DNA from: Knufia peltigerae
Taxonomy: Eukaryota > Ascomycota > Eurotiomycetes > Chaetothyriales > Trichomeriaceae
Direction of reading: 5' to 3'
Assembly: GCA_030247855.1 (NCBI GenBank)
Contig: JAPDRN010000019.1
Span: forward strand, 1-64,000
DNA length: 64,000 bases
In this document: in pieces, positions 34,220-45,588 of the stretch
Position numbering within the stretch: the stretch's first letter is position 1
Layout of the letters: each line of letters opens with the position of its first letter
Notes under the pieces: generated by a model
Told to the model about the DNA's origin: nothing
Database searches by the model: none
The model's input: only the letters and a program-made list of their open reading frames with translations
Translations under genes and position numbers: made by a program

Positions 34220-35806
34220 ATGTCCACTTTGCCAGAAGATCACGTCCTCAAACCCCTCGATCCCGTTCCAGACGATGTAAACGAGTGGCCTGATTTCGCC
34301 TTGAGGGATGCGAAAATATTTTACCAGGGGAAAGGACGATATGCGGACTTGTTACACGCCTCTGACGAGACACAACTTTGTGTTGTTGGGGAGCTGATGC
34401 CGTTGGACGATGAACATGACCATTTAGGTGTGTTGTTTTTCGAAAGTTTCGGACGCGTGAACCACGCTGACACGTCTTGTTGAGTCCTGATTGAAAACCC
34501 GCTTCACGCGCGAATAAAGATTGATAATGTTACAAATTATAGCTTTGGGCAGGATGATGACGGCAAACCTGTCATCTGGGCTGCGGGAAAAGCAGGCTGG
34601 TACGAAATTTCGCCGTCTGATCGTTACCTGAGCCATTACAATGATACTGTCGAGGCCATCGATCTGTTTTACTTCATGGTCGACCAGCATCAACGGCTCC
34701 CTAAAACGCGACAACGCTTTGGCTTTAGGATTGATCCGTTCCTCAAAGACTACCAAAAGCACACGGGATACAGAATTGACGACGACGACGAGGCCATGGA
34801 AACAATACACAAACATCACAGATTCCTTCTCAAGCAGATGATTGAGGAAAGGGAAGGTATAAATTGGACTCAGACTTATCTGTGGAAACATCTCGCAGAC
34901 ACATATGCAGACGAGGTAGAAGAGTTGCAAGCAACAATGTCTCGGCTTACTCAGTCCGTGGCAGTGGAAGAGCCAGAAACAGTCGGCGACGGTGAGGACG
35001 GTGATGACGAATCGGAGCACGAATCTTCCGAGGCAGAAGAATCCGAATCAGAACAACGTTCTCAAGCAGATTCCGAAGACTCCAGAAGCAGCACATCGAC
35101 AGAAGCAAAACCCGAACCTGTGGACTGGACGAAACCTATTTGGGACATGCTTAATATTCTACGGAAGTCGGCGAATTTCAACATGAGACATTGCGGCATT
35201 GACGAGGCTGCAACCGAACTTGAGAAACTTCCAGTATTTGAAGGCACACATGAGGACGCCGTGGCCGCCTTTGAACATTCTGCATCACAATTGCTCAGAC
35301 TCATGGACGAAGCCAAACTCCGCAAAAAGTTCAATTGGTCTACTCGCAGAATCTATGACGAGCTAGAAGCCACCCTTGCGGACGAGGTAGCTGATGAAAC
35401 CATGAGGACGCCAGGCAAATCAGCCAAACAGCGCCATCGTATGAAATCTGTCCTCCGTCCCAGCGGCGCCAGCAAGGCGCACAAACGCGCAAGAGGTGTT
35501 CCCGACTCCGTAGATGAAGACGAGGAAATGAGTGATGTCCCCATCTCAACATCGCCGATGGCTAGGCGACAGGCACCCTTACTCCCTAGTCGCCTGCGAG
35601 AAACCACTGCAGACTCGGCAGGAAGTCGTGAGGACAGTCCTAGTCGTCAGCTAAATGGTCACTACGATCCAGATGCGTTGCCCGAGCTCCCTCCCGGACC
35701 TGAAGCTCAGGAGATGCTCGATCTGGTATCTCAGGAAGCCAAGCGAGTGGGGAGACAGTACCAGATAGGACATTTGCAGTCCTTCCTGGGACAATGGGTG
35801 GCATGA
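34220..35806 (+). CDS. RFTS (DNMT1-RFD)-domain protein
   Basis: Nuclear protein of unknown precise role. Exons 34220-34427 and 34485-35806 give 509 residues. The N-terminal ~130 residues resemble the replication-foci targeting domain of DNMT1: WPDFALRDAKIFYQGKGRYA, DLLHASDETQLCVVGELMPL, then after the intron VLIENPLHARIKIDNVTNYS and IWAAGKAGWYEISPSDRYLS. After this comes YNDTVEAIDLFYFMVDQHQR and a helical segment. A very acidic Glu/Ser block lies around 245-285, and a basic Arg/Lys/His stretch at about 400-425 could be a nuclear signal. No methyltransferase, BAH or CXXC module follows. In fission yeast the same domain occurs in Raf2 of the CLRC H3K9 methyltransferase complex; DIM-7 of Neurospora is a distant relative. 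A similar heterochromatin role here is inference. Confidence 0.72.
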
Positions 35807-36016
35807 CTGTACATAAAACGGTGGTGTCCTGAGGGAGGTTGGTGTAGGGCCTCGTGGGTGCATTCTGTAACTGTGATACCCCCTTCTTGCATTTTAGGAT
35901 GGTAAGGAAGACCATGAAAACACCTTGTAGTTGTTTCGACTCTCGAGACCTTCGAATGGACATATCATTATGGTTCGTGCTTCGATGCGCGGTGTTGTAA
36001 TGGCATTGCGTTATTA

Positions 36017-37310
36017 TTATCGTCCCGCGGCTCTCCTGCTCTTGCCTGGCCGTTTAGGTTTTCCTTTCATCTTGCTCGCCGAGAATCCTCGCATGTCTCC
36101 ACTGCTCATGGCATCGCCGCTCTTGGTGAACCTCTTCTTGCCTCCGAAGCCAAACTTCTGATCCCGCTTCTGTCTCTTGTTTGGCGCTCCGCCGTTTGGT
36201 CCTGAGCCTCGCTCGCGGCCGGCGCGGTCCTTTGTAGGTGCGCTGTCTACGTCAATGCTCTGGAAGAGGTCATTGTCCTCGACGACTTTGCCTGTATCTT
36301 GTCCTTTTCGTTCTGTTGCGGGAGGGTTACATCCGGGTTAGTATTTTACTCTCTCTCAAGGCCCGAATCTGCAAAAGAAACGTATAGGAATGTGTGTGTG
36401 TGGGTGTGGGTGTGTAGTGTGGATACGGCAAAAAGCCAAAAAACTTACTTCTCTTCAACTCCTTGATCTTATCGAGTGTGTTCCTCTTCTCCTTTGCCCG
36501 CTCCTGCTCCTTTGCCACTTGGACGGCCTTGCCGAACTTCTTCGCGTCCCGTAGTTTGCGTGCCTCCTCCGCCGCCTTCTTGGAGGCGGCGTCGTCGTAC
36601 ATCTTCTTCTTCACGCGGCCCATGTGTTCGTCCGACTTGACCATCTCGGCGAAGTAGTCGGTCGGCCGGGTGAAGGGGATCCGCTCCTTCTTGAGCAGGG
36701 AGCGCCCCTCGACGGCGGCGTCGCGGGCGATGCGGTAGAACTCCAGCTCGCGGGTGAGGTCGTCGTTCGGGTCCGGGACCGAGGATTCCGTCGGCGGGAG
36801 TTGGGAGATCAGGGAGTTGTGCACGTAGAAAGATGTAGCACCGGGCTTCTTGACCAGCGCGACACGCTTCGTCGACGCAATCAGGGCGGGCCCGTTGTTG
36901 ATCGTCAGGCGTTGGTGTGGGATCGTGTCTTCGAGGTCTTCGTCTTCGAGATCGGAGAGGGGGACGTCGGATTCATCATCATCTTCTTCTACTTCCGACG
37001 CCGAGGCGTCACCCGGGAGGGGAGGTTGAGGGATGGTAGTAGATGCGGTACTTGCACCGTTGGCCGCGGCGTTTTCTTCTTCTTGGTCAGAGAAGGATGC
37101 GAAATTCTCCTTGTCCTCTTCAAGCTTTGCACCATCGGTCTCATCTTCTGGTCCACTCTCTTCTGAATCGCCAACTTCTTCTCCTTTTTCCTGGACCTTC
37201 TGCCGCTTGCGCTTCTCTGCCGTTTTGACAAGTTTCTGCCTCTTCTCGGCTTCGTAGTCCCGTCCCTTGTGTCGGTCTAGAGCCGCGAGAAGTTTACTCT
37301 TCTTGGCCAT
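36017..37310 (-). CDS. EBP2: rRNA-processing protein EBP2
   Basis: Nucleolar assembly factor for the 60S ribosomal subunit (27S pre-rRNA processing). Two exons, 36449-37310 and 36017-36312, give 385 residues. The N-terminus is basic then strongly acidic (about 30-130). The EBP2 core includes LVKKPGATSFYVHNSLISQL, DDLTRELEFYRIARDAAVEG, FTRPTDYFAEMVKSDEHMGR and VKKKMYDD, then a Lys/Glu helix KKAAEEARKLRDAKKFGKAV. The second exon completes KELKRKRKGQ and supplies the conserved tail DQKFGFGGKKRFTKSGDAMS with GFSASKMKGKPKRPG. Intron 36313-36448 contains a GT-rich tract. It is divergent from the HSBP1-like gene. Confidence 0.95.
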
Positions 37311-37847
37311 CTTCCGAGGAGTTGACTGTCAAACAATGCAACCCAAAAGCCCACGGAGAAAGTGAAAGGGGTTACCTCGCAGGTCTTGAATAAGGTGGTT
37401 GAGTTGTGTTGTATGAAGAATTTCTGGAATCCAAGCAGAAAATTATATTGAGTTGGAGATGGTTGCGGAGTGGCAGTTTTGGTGGTGGATCCAGCCTGGC
37501 GGAAACTAAAAATGTTTCGTCTGACGCTCCGTCTTGAATCAATATCTACTACCAGACTCATTGTCAGGCAGGTTGCTTTTCTGCATCCCCTTTGAGTGAC
37601 CACCCTCCCTGCGGACTTACCAAACATGGGGTTTCAACACCCAATGCCCATTCTATCGAGCGTTCTGCAAGTTGGAACCCTCGAGGGCAACTCTAAGCCT
37701 GTACGAACTGATTGAGGATGTTGTCAAAAATATAAAGAAACTGGTAACGAGGACTCGGCCCAATACGAACAATCGCTTCCCACCAAAGCGCCTCACACTG
37801 CAAACCGCGGGAACCATTCACAAACACAAAGCAACCACTCGTTGATC
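37311..37847. promoter_or_regulatory. divergent promoter region, EBP2 / HSBP1-like
   Basis: 537 bp between the EBP2 start and the preferred HSBP1-like start. No specific site is recognised. Confidence 0.5.
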
Positions 37848-38326
37848 ATGGTATGTGAAGCAGAGTTACTGGAATCATGGGTTACACAACCTCGTGTAAC
37901 CAACTCCCCCTCCCCCTGCGTTTATCCCCTTCTCATTTCCACATGTTTCTTTTTGGCGCTGTATCTGTTATGTCTGCCATGCCTAACGGGACGTACTTCC
38001 AGTCCGCTTCCCTCCCGACACCGCCACCTCCTACTCACCCAGCCAGCCCGCCATATTCCTCCAGCAAGACTGCAGCGGTGGCTTCTTCTTCTGCTTCCGA
38101 CTATGCCGCCCCGAACGACGCGACCGCCAAACTTACCGAGGCGATAGATGATTTCCTGGGCGATCTGGAGAAGAAGTTTAAAGGCATTAGCGACGAGATC
38201 TTGACCAAGCTGGACGACATGGCGGAGCGCTGCGATCGTCTCGAACAAGAGATTCTGCTCAGAGATGCCAGTGCAATGGAGAACACAGGCAAGGCGTCGA
38301 CGGGCTCAAATGCTGGGTCGTCATGA
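37848..38326 (+). CDS. HSBP1-like heat-shock-factor-binding protein
   Basis: Small coiled-coil protein of the HSBP1 family, which binds trimeric HSF1 in animals; its fungal role is unclear. The coil is KLTEAIDDFLGDLEKKFKGI then SDEILTKLDDMAERCDRLEQ. My preferred model has a 3-nt first coding exon: ATG at 37848-37850, immediately followed by GTATGT, a 152-bp intron with GCCTAAC branch and TACTTCCAG acceptor, and exon 2 at 38003-38326, giving 108 residues starting M-S-A-S-L-P. The alternative is no intron, with translation from ATG 37970 (118 residues, MSAMPNG) or ATG 37877. All share the same frame and C-terminus. The N-terminal ~35 residues are Pro/Ser-rich. Confidence 0.7.
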
Positions 38327-38833
38327 CAATAACGGTCGATGTCCCTCAGGAGTTGTTTCTACACATAATTTTGGATTGAATCCACCGTGCGAAAAATAAC
38401 GAAATTGATGCGAAAGGTTGGGGCCGAACTCAGGTCATGAACGGTGGCCCTGAGAGTTCTACTTCTGACGAGGTCTACGGTGACATAATGTTGCTTCACG
38501 CCTCCCGGTGCAATTGGTGCTGTGAATGCTCTGCTTCCTGTTTGCGAACGTCGCAGTCTCACTCAAGGCGGAGACGAAGCACATCAGATCCCAGGTTCTT
38601 CCTCTCTCTCAATAAGAGTTCCATACTTGTACTCCTCGTTGTAGTATGGCCTAGCTGCGAAGGGTTGAGTGACAATTTGCACAGTGCAAGAGCCGGTACA
38701 ACGAAAATCTGATATAAAAAAGGATCATGTTTAAGCCATTTTAAACTCCTCTAGCAGGCTCGACTTTTGCGACCTAGTACCCAATTGTTTCATTTCAACC
38801 CAGTTAGTGACGTTCCGATCATGCTTGAATAGT
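38327..38833. other. intergenic region between convergent genes
   Basis: 507 bp of 3' flanks of the HSBP1-like and PDI genes. Nothing else is recognised. Confidence 0.6.
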
Positions 38834-40001
38834 TTACAATTCGCTCTTTGCCTCGTCCTTGACCAAGAACTTGGCCAGAATGTTGCTGCGTCTCTGAAGA
38901 TCATCGATCTTTTCTGGAGCAAGACCACCCTTCTTCAGCAATCCTGCCAACCTTGTTTGCTCCTTCATAGCATACTCTGGGTTACCGGTAATTTTGCTCA
39001 GCGCACGGAGATAGTAGTCCACGCTCTTGTCCTTGATGTTGGTAGTCGCTTTCTTGACCTCTGCAGTTGCCTTCTCGACATCCTTGATACCGCCGGCCGT
39101 GATATACTTGGCCAGCAGGTTGTCGATGACTTCAATCGTGCCCGCTTGGCTGTTCAGCCCTCCACCTGGGACGCGGTATGTGCCGGCCTTGGAATTCACA
39201 AAGTCCACAAGCGCTTCCTCGCTGCGGCCACCGCTGTATGCTTCGGGTTCAGTGCTGCCCTTGGGGAAGAACTTGATTGTAGGATAACCTGTGACTCCTT
39301 GTTCTTGGGCTGTAGCTTTGCTGTTCTCGGCTTCTGCATCGACTTTGGCAATGAGGACGTTGGGTTCCGAGGCGAAATCAGAGGCGACCTTCTCCCATGT
39401 TGGAGCGAGGGACTTGCAGTCTATGCATGTCATTGTTAGAAGTCACCCAATGTTGAAACCCAAAGACGGAGAACTTACGGCCACACCAAGGTGCGGTAAA
39501 TGCCACGAGGACGTCTTTGTCACCACCGACCTCCGTCTTGAACGAGCTGTCCGTCAACATCTCGACATGGCTAGGGGCTTTCTTGGGGCCTTTGCTCTTG
39601 ACACCACTCTTCTCGGTGACGAACTTGGTCAGAGACTCGAGATCTCGGCCACCATTGTAGTCCTCCGGCTCACTGCCCGGCTTGCCGTCAAACCATTTCA
39701 ATGTTGGAAACCCTTGAACACCAAATCTCTTGCCTAGATCCTTGTGCTTGTCTGCATCAACATTGGCGATGGAGACTTTGTTGCCGCTGGCAGCGAACGC
39801 GGTAGCCAACTCTTCATAGACGGGGGCGAGGTTCTTGCAGTGTCCACACCAAGGAGCGAAGAACTCGACGAGGGCAGGCTTGTTGGACTCGAAGACAACA
39901 CTGTCAAAATTCGAGGGAATCAAGTTGATCACATCTGATGCGGTGGCAACGAGCGGTAAGGCGAAGGTTGCCAGAGACAGAAGGGCACGAAATTGTACCA
40001 T
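38834..40001 (-). CDS. tigA: protein disulfide isomerase, TigA/ERp38 type
   Basis: ER-lumen oxidoreductase for disulfide formation in secretory proteins. Exons 39479-40001 and 38834-39420 give 369 residues. The signal peptide is FRALLSLATFALPLVATA (about 4-21). Two thioredoxin domains each carry a WCGHC active site (Cys52/Cys55 and Cys173/Cys176); the intron splits the second site. A C-terminal ERp29-like helical domain runs from about 260 (GGLNSQAGTIEVIDNLLAKY) to the end. The architecture a-a-D is that of fungal TigA/ERp38. The last four residues are Lys-Ser-Glu-Leu, not the canonical HDEL or KDEL. Confidence 0.94.
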
Positions 40002-40630
40002 TCTGGCGTTGAAGTGGGACTTCGTAAATCGGGTTTTTGCAGTATGATGGATAGCTGAAAGTCGCTCGGTAATGTGAAAGGCTTAATATGCAAAGCCTAG
40101 GTTAAAAGAAGTGTTAGATGCGGTCGAGTGATGTTGTACTTGTATGGCTTATTGGCGGTGGTGGTGTTGCAGGTCACTGCTAATCCAGGTATAACCAGGG
40201 TCTTCGATTTCCAAGCATCGGAAAAGACACCTGTCTCCTAATAGCGCAGCCTTGTCTAAGCCTCAATACAGTAATCATTCACGTCTTCAGGTGATTAGTT
40301 TTCCTCAGTTAAAATCTACTCAGACAACCATGGTAAAATGCATACAGAAATCAGTGCTGGACAGTATTGAATGTTGTTAGCATTGATTGATACACATTAA
40401 GCTGTTGTGACCATGACTATAGATACAAAGTCCTGTCCTGCCCATGCGCTGTTCACAATTGGGACCAAAATCTCGTGTTCGCCAATACCGAAGGGCTTAG
40501 ATCGCCGTTTGCCAACCATTCCAGCGCCTTTGCTTGATGCTCGTCAATCATCTAAATTCACGCGAGTTGGGTATTGCAAACGTTGAAGAGTCGTAATGTT
40601 TGTCGTTGCTTCTGGCATCCATGGCACATC
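40002..40630. other. intergenic spacer, PDI upstream
   Basis: 629 bp. An inverted CCAAT box (ATTGG at 40151-40155) lies 150 bp upstream of the PDI start. I do not see an unfolded-protein-response element. The left part is the PDI promoter; the right part is the 3' flank of the ADF-H/PH gene. Confidence 0.5.
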
Positions 40631-43600
40631 TCAACCTCCATGATATAATTGGTGGTAAGCGTTGTGTGCATCAACAAGCACTGCATCAAGGTTAGAAGAT
40701 TACTGCACATAGAAGTTGGGAAATACTCACTTTGCAGCACTGCTTGTTGAGACTGCCTGCCCTCGCATGCACACTGTACACATGATCCGTCCTTCAAATC
40801 AAGAACTATGCTCCAAGCAATCTCTTCCCTCTCCAAATCCGGTAACGCTGGTCGGTTAAAGTCGCTGAGATGATATTTCCTGCCGACAGATTTTGTATTT
40901 GAATCATTCATGGGTGGTGAAAATATGAGATATCCTTGATCATCAATCCTCATGAAACGGCGCTTCCAAAGGAGAGATTCGGGGAATTGGACGTTCACAT
41001 CACCAATATCGACAATGTGCATCAGTGATTCGGAGACAGAATGTTCCTTGGTGTCTTCATCGTTCTGTTCCTGGATTGTATTTGGATGTAACTGCTCCTT
41101 CGAGGTCGATTGTCCTTTGCTCCGGGATGCTGTCAGGTTTGACACTCGCTTCATCAACCGACTCGTCCTCGAAGATTTCTTTTCTTCCGTGAAGGAGGCC
41201 GTATCACTGTTGGACCGCGGTCCATGCTTTTTGTGTGTGCTGGTGAGTGAAATCTTGCTGTGATTTGATTCTGAGCGAGGTAGATTGATTTGTGAAGCAG
41301 AACGGTGCGAGGAGAATGAAAAACGGCCTCTATCCGATTTGGTTGGGCTTTTAGTGTTGGACTGCCTGGAAGTAAATGAGTCTTTTCTGTGAAGATTGTC
41401 ATGCTTCTCATGCTCCACGATTAAGGGACTTCGAAAAAGATTAAGAGGGCTATTGAAATTCGAACTGGGTGACATAGGAGGGTGCTTGCTGTTGGGATCT
41501 CGGACAATTTTTGCAGTGACAGATATGGTATCTGCTTTGTGAAAGGGCGTATAGCTATCGACAGACGGTCGTCGAGGCTCCTTCGCGTCATTCACACGCT
41601 TGACAGGATCGTACAGCGATGTTATCGGCGGTGTTTGCCTTGGGGGTGATGTCTCGGTCGAGGCGTTCGGTTTCATCGGGCTTCCAATGAGCGACGAACG
41701 TTTCATGAATGAGGAGAAAGCTGACTTCCCAATAGTAGTCTCCCGGGCGGGTGTAGGGGGTTGCGACGCAATCGTGTCTTTTGCTGTAAGTACCTCCAGA
41801 GCCTTGATGCGCTTGGAAATCCCCGTTCCAAGAGTTGGTTTCTTGTTCAAGGGAGCGGGCATTGGCTCAGCTTGTACAGGGGGCCATTGTGGAAGTGCTG
41901 TAGACACGCTTCGAACACTGCCGGACCTACTGTCAGTACGTTTCCCGTCTGGAGTACTACCACGGCTGGTTTTGGGAGGATGGCTGGGCAACGAAGGTTT
42001 GGTCACAATTTCGCGCAACCTATCCGAACTTCCTTTCGTTGATATGATAGGAGTAACCGGAGAACGAGCAACAGATACTGGTTTCGCTTCGTGCACGGTT
42101 GCATTGTGGATGTCATCCATAAGAAGTTCGTCCTCAGATAAATCTTCAGAAGCAGATGTATCACCACCAGCCAGCTGTAATGGCCGAGGTGCGTGACGCT
42201 TTGCTTGTGAAGGTAGTTCCAGAGTAGGCACTGTTGTTGGAAAACTGTCCATAGCGGATGCTGGTGTGTGATCAGAAGTCGAGTTGTCTTTGCTGATATC
42301 AGATTGCTGGCTGTTCGATAGAGGAATACCCAGCCCGTGTGTACTGGAAGGGTTAGTAGCGATCACTATCTCAGGAGATTGTGTAGCAGGCTCTGGAGCT
42401 GGAGCTTTCGGCGTAATCGATGAACTGGTAGCTGAAGACAGTGATCTGCGCTTGTTCGAGATATTATCTTGCTCTGAGAAGGATGACGCCTTGGTAGATG
42501 GCTCCTCTGAAGTGTTCGTCATGAAGGTAGGAGATGTCGTGGTGGAGGACTGTGTCAATTTTGACTCCTCATCGACACTAGAAAGCTGCTCCTGACTAGC
42601 CACTGTGGACAAGTTATTGCTCGACGAGATAGTACTAAGGCTTGAATCCGAAGGAGTAGGTGCATGCGAGGTGGTAGGTGACAACGTTGATCGCTGTGCG
42701 AGCAACATGTTCCGCTTGCGAAGCTGGAGGGCCTTCATCATCCTTAATTTTTCTGGCGTCGCTGTAGATGCTTCGGTGGTGACCGAAGCCGCTCTTGATA
42801 CGGCTGGCCGACTTTCTATGGGGTTGTAGAGCGACTGTATATGAGAGGTGGTTGGTAGTGGTGGTGGTCCATTGAACGAATGGCTCGAGTTCGCGAAACG
42901 TCCAGGAACACTGCGAGTGGATTGCTGTGACCCTGGACGACCCGAAAGCGTCAGTAGAGACCTATTGTTCACACGAATGCTGTGCGGTAGGTTTGCAACT
43001 GGTCGTACGCCGAGACTGCCGTCAGCATTGCCGGACGTCTTTGGACGATGCGTCGCCTCGACATGTGGTCTCGGTCCTAGCTTTTTCTTCTTAGGCTTAA
43101 CATCAGCGTACGAGGCAACATTACTGCTCCATTGACTGATACTATCCGACTCAGCAGGCGAAAGATGATGAGATTGAGGAGGACGTGGTGTAGTAGGCTC
43201 GGCTAGTTCTCGACTCGTTGCGTCTAAAAGGATGTTGCTTGCGGCTTCGAAATCTGGTGCCCGTCCAGCCTCACCACCGCTCGTAGTTGGCGGAGTTGAC
43301 ACTGGTGTGGCAGGCAAGTCCTTGTCAGTGGCTGGATTTGGAGATGTTGTTCCTTTGTGAGAAACGGTGTCCTTAGGCAGAGGTAAAGGGTTTTCCAGGC
43401 GGACTGAGTCTTCATCTTGACCTGTAGAGACTGCAGCAGTGATTTCTTTTCTCTTTGCCAGAAGTGCTTTCGCGAGGACTGCACTTGCTGGCAGCTCATC
43501 TAATTCGTGCCTCCCATACTTGGGTATAGCAGGTTCCTGTTCCACTTGCGCTGGGCGGACAACTTTTTCTTCAGGCATAGAGCTCCCTTCTTCGGCATCT

Positions 43601-44191
43601 TCAGTGATTTCATCCAGTCTTCGACGTCGTAACGATGAAGTAGACGATGTCAATGAGCCCGCAGATGGCAGCAGCATCGTGCTCAGGCCCAGGGCCGAAT
43701 CGGTCAGCTCTGAAGCGACAGTGAACGAAAAGACGTTGTCATGAGGTGTAAATGCTTCTAGGACCGATTGGAATTGGACGGTCAAGCGCACTGTAACGAT
43801 CAGGTTAGCCATGCATTGTGCGAAGAGTGTCGTGAGTTGTGACTTGTGAGGTGTAAGTGAACGAACCTTGCAACAGTCGCGACGTTCCCTCTGGCACATA
43901 TTTGAGAATGACTTTTTTGCGCCGGTACTGCACCATGCCGTACAACGGTGACTTTTCCTCATATCTTTCTACCACACCTCTGACTTCCTGGATCCCTCCA
44001 GTTCCCTTCTGCAGCAGCTCTACTGTGTCACGGTTGGCATACTTGAGGAGAAACCTGGACGTTATCCGTCTTGTCAGCGCAATTCGTCGAGACCTATTCG
44101 TGTCCGGCTGTACGTACCATCCTCCAGCGTCAGCAAGCGCAGCCTGGTGCGCTTCGGCGACCGCAGCTTCATCAAGGCCATTCAATGACAT
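40631..44191 (-). CDS. large ADF-H and PH-like domain protein
   Basis: Probable cytoskeleton or membrane-associated protein. Four exons, 44118-44191, 43867-44054, 40731-43790, 40631-40680, give 3372 nt (1123 residues) with closed phases. The N-terminal ~125 residues resemble an actin-depolymerising-factor-homology domain of the fungal type: AEAHQAALADAGGWFLLKYA, RDTVELLQKGTGGIQEVRGV, YGMVQYRRKKVILKYVPEGT, then RLTVQFQSVLEAFTPHDNVF. The very long middle, about 160-980, is Ser/Thr/Pro-rich and disordered with several basic patches. The C-terminal ~130 residues look like a PH fold: ESLLWKRRFMRIDDQGYLIF, LERLE-type loops and AWSIVLDLKDGSCVQCACEG, ending in the helix LQMLVDAHNAYHQLYHGG after the last intron. 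No characterised yeast orthologue is recognised, so the function is inferred from domains only. Confidence 0.8.
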
Positions 44192-45588
44192 TTCTCAGCT
44201 GCATTTGAAAGGGCCGCAGCCAAGGTAAATTAAGACGGATGCCTACAGATGAAGAACATAAGGATACCGAGCATGGAGGACAAAAGACTCAGGGAAACAC
44301 AGCAGGCCTTCCACCACACGAAACAACCCGGCTAACACACAAAGAAGCGCCAAAAGTCTGGAGACGCATGTTCGAGGGGAATCCACATGCAGGAGCAATA
44401 CCAATGAAGCACAGTGGGGAACACTATCTGCAGATTCAGGGGGCATCGTAGCAAGATACCCACAGCCAAGTCAGCTACGAAGCGAAGCTCGACCAGGATC
44501 ATCGAGCTTGATGGCACACACTTAATGGCCTTGGTGGGGTATGGTTGACCTCAAACCGCCCGAACAAGGCCAGCGTCTGGAGCCTTATTCAACCATCATC
44601 ACCTAAAACGAGGGCCAATTTCCCGAGGCGCAGCTGGCCCTTCTCTGCCAGAAGCAAGGGACGAAGGGCCCATCCACCGCCGGCTCGCCGGGCGTCCCCT
44701 TGACATCGACCGTGCCCTTGCTTATTACGGGAGGGTAAACAGACAAAGACCAGTCGATCTGAGGAGTCACCAACTCACGCCAGCGATCTCTATCAATTTC
44801 TCTCGTTCTGTCTTCGGATACAAAGTACTTGTAAGAGTACTGTAAAAACAATATACCCACCGCCTGTCGTGCAAACGAGCGCACATGATACTTGATGTGA
44901 CACGGGTGCCACACAACAACTTGAGTAATTAATATACCCCGATAACAAGGAGTAAAAGTTTGGGATATCTGTCACCACCTTGACACCAGAACCATGCCAT
45001 GTGCACTGGCCTCCTTTCTCAACTGCGGCCCGGCCATTCGATATGACAGGAGGTTATAAAGCCTTTTTATACTTCGTTCGGGCGAATTTGAACTATACGG
45101 CGTCGCCCATGCGCAATACAAGGTGCATGCCTAGGATTCACAGCTGGTGCCCCAGAAGACATGTATCGATTGCGCAATATCTATTGCATGCACATGGGCT
45201 CGTTCTGCGACTCAATTCGGACTATTGATACACCACGCATATCATATGTTGACGTGGGTGCTCACCAAAGAGTTTTGCCCACATGGCTTTACATTTCGTC
45301 ACGATGAGGCAGATGCCATGCCCACGATTCATCATTTATTCCCCGAACGGTGCTTTTGTTTGTACTTGTACGAGTATAGTTGACAATTGGATCTTCATAA
45401 CCACGTGACAAGCTGACCTATCGATGGGTCGGACGGAGCCCACCGAAACTTGGTTTGACGTCGAGACACCTCCATCCTTAGTGATTTTGCATTTGAAGGT
45501 AGGACATGTTCGTCATTCCCTTTGCACCAAAGCCTTCTGAAGCATTTGAGATTCAGTACATTTTAGACAAGCTCATAGATCATATACC
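44192..45588. promoter_or_regulatory. divergent intergenic region
   Basis: 1.4 kb between the starts of the ADF-H/PH gene and the OHCU decarboxylase gene. A CCTAGG occurs near 45130. No gene is recognised; short frames (44239-44451 +, 44603-44914 -) lack known domains. Confidence 0.5.

Noticed and set aside
36624..37166. 180-codon frame antisense to EBP2
   Set aside because: Opposite strand of the conserved EBP2 exon, no recognisable protein.
41600..42196. Long open frame antisense to the ADF-H/PH gene
   Set aside because: It lies opposite a well-supported coding exon and its composition is what the reverse complement of Ser/Thr/Pro codons gives; no domain is visible.
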